Shown here piece after piece: positions 6,125-7,786 of a stretch of 7,786 nt of DNA. Source of the DNA: Fimbriimonadaceae bacterium. Lineage in GTDB: Bacteria; Armatimonadota; Fimbriimonadia; Fimbriimonadales; Fimbriimonadaceae. Where the stretch lies: NCBI GenBank assembly GCA_947447315.1, contig CANFJD010000132.1:1-7786 (forward strand). The letters run 5' to 3'. The position numbers were made by a program, and so were the translations under genes. Numbering within the stretch: position 1 is the stretch's first letter; each line of letters opens with the position of its first letter. The notes under the pieces were generated by a model that made no database searches, had not been told where the DNA came from, and was given only the letters and a program-made list of their open reading frames with translations.

Positions 6125-6141
6125 ACTATCGACCGACGTCT

Positions 6142-6156
6142 CGCGATTAGATCGCG
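6142..6156. other. Small dyad over the secreted-protein stop codon
   Basis: CGCGAT and ATCGCG form perfect 6-bp inverted arms separated by three bases, with the TAA stop inside. It lies just upstream of the terminator and may add RNA 3'-end structure, or be chance. Confidence 0.3.
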
Positions 6157-6947
6157 GGGATTTCGGGCAGGATCGGCTGAAGCGTCTGGCTCGGATTGAA
6201 GTTCGGCGTAAGAACGATCTTCGTGGAACCGTAAGCGGAGGCCGTCGTTACCGTGAAGATCTTGCCATTGATGGTGTAGACCTCGCTAGGCTGGTTTGCC
6301 GGGCTTGAGGTGGAACCGAACGAGTTCACGATTCGGTTACCGGCCCAGTTGCCGTTGGCGTCAATCGTGTCGGCGGTGCGGTACGTGACCTGCTTCTTAG
6401 AGCTGTCGTAGTTCACCCATACGTTGATCTGTTCGCCATCCAGGATGTAGTCGGCATCCACGTACTGCCACGGATATCCTACGTTCACATCACCGGTGCG
6501 ATTGACCTTAATCGGGTTGTTGAGGCCCTGATTGAGGAGTCGCGTTGCAGCAGCGGTAGAACCGCCCGCATAGTTCGGCGTGATCATGACCGACTGACCG
6601 TTCACGAGGACCGCCTTGACCAGCATGAGTCCGCCGCCATCAAGAATGTAGTCGAATCGAGCTACGCGATTGGAGAAAGAAGTACCGCCCCATCGCGAGA
6701 AAGTCTGAACGCCAGCATCAACTCCGTTGCTGTCGACCGTAGAATCGGTCTTGAAGACGATTGCCCCGTCCTCAATGGATGCCCAGGTGTTTGCCTGAGT
6801 TCCCGAATTCGTCGAGTTGATATCACGGAAGCTCCAAGACGTACCGGCCACCGCAGCGGCTGGAACGTCCAAAATGTAATCAGCACTTGCAGTAGCCGCA
6901 GAAACAGCCAAAATGCTTATTAATCCAAATTTAAAGTTAGTTTTCAT
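6147..6947 (-). CDS. Secreted protein of unknown function with three DYILD motifs
   Basis: I do not recognise this 266-residue protein. It has a clear Sec signal peptide: MKTNFK, a hydrophobic core (about 7-18) and ATASA at 18-22, with cleavage likely before D23. The mature part is rich in Gly, Asn, Ser, Thr and aromatic residues in alternating patterns suggesting beta structure, and has no cysteine. DYILD occurs at 23-27, 99-103 and 166-170. TPNY (123-126) and TPNF (247-250) end two similar stretches, hinting at a divergent internal repeat. The C-terminus is proline-rich (PILPEIPAI), without a visible sortase, PEP-CTERM or lipobox signal. The frame is open to 7001, but the ATG at 6947 is chosen because it starts the signal peptide and has GAGGG nine nt upstream. 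The gene has its own promoter and terminator. A surface, matrix or extracellular role is inferred only from export. Confidence 0.8.
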   Translation of the reverse strand: MKTNFKFGLISILAVSAATASADYILDVPAAAVAGTSWSFRDINSTNSGTQANTWASIEDGAIVFKTDSTVDSNGVDAGVQTFSRWGGTSFSNRVARFDYILDGGGLMLVKAVLVNGQSVMITPNYAGGSTAAATRLLNQGLNNPIKVNRTGDVNVGYPWQYVDADYILDGEQINVWVNYDSSKKQVTYRTADTIDANGNWAGNRIVNSFGSTSSPANQPSEVYTINGKIFTVTTASAYGSTKIVLTPNFNPSQTLQPILPEIPAI

Positions 6948-6956
6948 CGGTAGTTG

Positions 6957-6961
6957 CCCTC
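6957..6961 (-). promoter_or_regulatory. Shine-Dalgarno GAGGG for the secreted protein
   Basis: GAGGG lies nine nt before the ATG at 6947 and selects that start over the in-frame codon at 7001. Confidence 0.7.
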
Positions 6962-6982
6962 GGCAATGACTGATCCGTACAT

Positions 6983-7011
6983 AGTGTATCTCACTACGCA
7001 CAATTTGACTA
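6983..7011 (-). promoter_or_regulatory. Sigma70-type promoter of the secreted-protein gene
   Basis: On the minus strand, TAGTCA (7006-7011, four of six to TTGACA) is separated by exactly 17 bp from TACACT (6983-6988, four of six to TATAAT). A/T-rich DNA lies upstream as in an UP element. Transcription would start near 6976, giving a leader of about 28 nt that contains the ribosome-binding site. The -10 hexamer is identical to that proposed for ndk. Confidence 0.55.
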
Positions 7012-7015
7012 AAAA

Positions 7016-7025
7016 TTTGCGCAAA
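7016..7025. promoter_or_regulatory. TTTGCGCAAA palindrome next to the promoter
   Basis: This perfect 10-bp palindrome lies four bp upstream of the proposed -35 of the secreted-protein gene. Its position suits a regulator-binding site, but no family is implied and short palindromes arise by chance. Confidence 0.3.
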
Positions 7026-7032
7026 ATCCCAA

Positions 7033-7062
7033 CCCTTTTTTTACTTATTTGTAAGAAAAGGG
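7033..7062 (+). terminator. Hairpin terminator with plus-strand U-tract
   Basis: CCCTTTTTTTAC (7033-7044) pairs with GTAAGAAAAGGG (7051-7062) around a six-nt loop, with one U-G wobble on the plus strand, followed by CTTTTTATAATT. Read on the minus strand the wobble becomes an A-C mismatch and the tail is TTGGGATTTTG, so it is a poorer terminator in that direction. It still lies about 70 nt after the rimO stop, where a rimO terminator would be expected. Confidence 0.65.
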
Positions 7063-7132
7063 CTTTTTATAATTAAAGTTGCATTTAGCCTATCAATGCC
7101 CGGCTGTTGCCGCGTCGATCATGAAAATATGG

Positions 7133-7786
7133 CTACGAGTTGGCAATCAAATCGTATGGCTCCGCTTGCGTCACGGTCACTGACGCCATCGAACCCACCG
7201 GTAGCCTTCCGGGCACCAGAACCAAGCCATCGATCTCAGGAGCATCGCGGAACGACCGTCCGATGCTCCATTTCTCGCGGAAATCCTCCACTAGAACATC
7301 CAAAGTTCGTCCGATCCACCGTTGGTTCAATTGAAGGCTGATTCTTTGCTGCCGTTTCATCAGGCGGTCGTACCGTTGCTGCTTCACCCGAAACGGCACT
7401 TGATTCTCCATTTCGTGGCTCGGCGTGCCTGGCTCCCGGCTGAAGAGGAAGGCTCCGATGCGATCGAGTTGGGCTGCCTCCGCAAAATCTAGGAGATGCT
7501 GAAACTCTTCCTCAGTCTCGCCGGGAAATCCGACAATAAACGTCGTTCGGATGGCGACGTCGGGCATAGCCTCACGCACCTTCTCGAAAAGCTTTAGGTA
7601 TCGGTCACCTTCCCAGGGCCGCTTCATGCGGCGCAGAGTATCGGGATGCGTGTGTTGGAGCGGAATGTCGATATACGGAACTACTTTCTCGCACTCGGCC
7701 ATGGTGGTAATCACCTCATCCGTCAACCGATTGGGATAGAAGTACAACAACCGAATCCACTGAATGCCATCCACTTGGTTGAGTTC
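7133..7786 (-). CDS. rimO: Ribosomal protein S12 methylthiotransferase RimO (N-terminus cut by window edge)
   Basis: The last 217 residues of a radical-SAM methylthiotransferase are visible. RimO adds a methylthio group to the conserved aspartate of ribosomal protein S12 using two [4Fe-4S] clusters and SAM. Seen here are the second half of the radical-SAM barrel, with PLQHTHPDTLRRMKRP (about 42-57), IRTTFIVGFPGETEEEF (about 79-95) and FSREPGTPSHEM (about 115-126), and then a C-terminal TRAM domain (about 155-215). GRSFRDAPEIDG (176-187) in the TRAM part is typical of RimO and separates it from MiaB and MtaB. The N-terminal MTTase domain and the CxxxCxxC cluster lie outside the window. The gene ends in TAG at 7133 and is followed by the AT-rich intergenic region. 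An in-frame GTG at 7774 is internal, not the true start. Confidence 0.94.
   Translation of the reverse strand, partial: ELNQVDGIQWIRLLYFYPNRLTDEVITTMAECEKVVPYIDIPLQHTHPDTLRRMKRPWEGDRYLKLFEKVREAMPDVAIRTTFIVGFPGETEEEFQHLLDFAEAAQLDRIGAFLFSREPGTPSHEMENQVPFRVKQQRYDRLMKRQQRISLQLNQRWIGRTLDVLVEDFREKWSIGRSFRDAPEIDGLVLVPGRLPVGSMASVTVTQAEPYDLIANS

Larger units (their letters stand above)
6948..7132. other. AT-rich intergenic region between rimO and the secreted-protein gene
   Basis: This stretch of about 185 bp is the most AT-rich part of the window. It holds the secreted-protein promoter, ribosome-binding site and a TTTGCGCAAA palindrome, a 12-bp hairpin and, next to rimO, short dyads (GCATT/AATGC at 7081-7099; CGGC/GCCG at 7101-7112). 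A weak second minus-strand promoter is possible at 7066-7096 (TTGATA, 19-bp spacer, TATAAA), but such matches are expected in AT-rich DNA. No open reading frame in it is convincing. Confidence 0.6.

Noticed and set aside
6948..7001. 18-residue N-terminal extension of the secreted protein
   Set aside because: It would place charged residues before the signal peptide and run over the proposed promoter and Shine-Dalgarno. The ATG at 6947 starts a classical signal peptide.
7068..7073. Perfect TATAAT on the plus strand
   Set aside because: It falls in the AT-rich tail of the hairpin terminator, has no -35 at a usable distance, and would read antisense into rimO.
7096..7341. Small plus-strand frame over the rimO 3' end
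   Set aside because: It is mostly antisense to the rimO TRAM domain, with no ribosome-binding site and no domain.
1..7786. CRISPR arrays, tRNA or rRNA genes, insertion sequences, transposase or integrase genes
   Set aside because: No regularly spaced direct repeats, no tRNA-like cloverleaf and no mobile-element protein motifs were seen on either strand by eye.

Overview
The window is a gene-dense, fairly GC-rich bacterial chromosome segment with nine protein genes, two of them cut by the window edges. I see no RNA genes, mobile elements, CRISPR arrays or phage genes. The gene content is housekeeping (ndk, rimO) plus envelope and export functions. A short secreted, cysteine-free protein, a Tat-type leader and a COG1082-type sugar isomerase would fit a free-living, non-enteric Gram-negative lineage such as Armatimonadota or a planctomycete relative. 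That placement is a low-confidence guess.

Layout. (1) Positions 1-4771, all on the minus strand, form a compact operon read from right to left: ABC ATPase, ABC-2 permease, ABC ATPase, ABC-2 permease, a DUF429 RNase H-like protein, and a Tat-exported calcineurin-like phosphoesterase that runs off the left edge. Successive genes overlap by 1 and 4 nt or are separated by 1, 3 and about 34 nt, so the two exporters are almost certainly co-transcribed and translationally coupled. (2) Positions 4772-4833 are a 62-bp divergent intergenic region with an 18-bp imperfect palindrome. (3) ndk (4834-5247, plus) makes NTPs from NDPs. (4) A sugar phosphate isomerase/epimerase-like TIM barrel (5257-6048, minus) converges on ndk with a 9-nt gap. 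(5) A strong intrinsic terminator (6094-6124) ends the next minus-strand gene, an unrecognised secreted protein (6147-6947) with three copies of the pentapeptide DYILD. (6) Positions 6948-7132 hold the promoter of that gene, a second hairpin whose U-tract is on the plus strand, and AT-rich DNA. (7) The C-terminal half of rimO (7133-7786, minus) runs off the right edge.

How the genes relate. The two ATPase/permease pairs look like two ABC-2 exporters, or one hetero-complex, made from a single transcript; the substrate cannot be read from the sequence. DUF429 and the phosphoesterase may simply be carried along. ndk, rimO, the isomerase and the secreted protein look like independent transcription units.

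The most interesting pattern is in translation starts. The genes inside the exporter operon have strong GGAGG(T) ribosome-binding sites. The three genes that begin transcription units next to ndk and the isomerase have none, but each has a TANNNT box 7-9 nt before its start codon, which is the layout of leaderless promoters. No previously undescribed defence or mobile system is evident.
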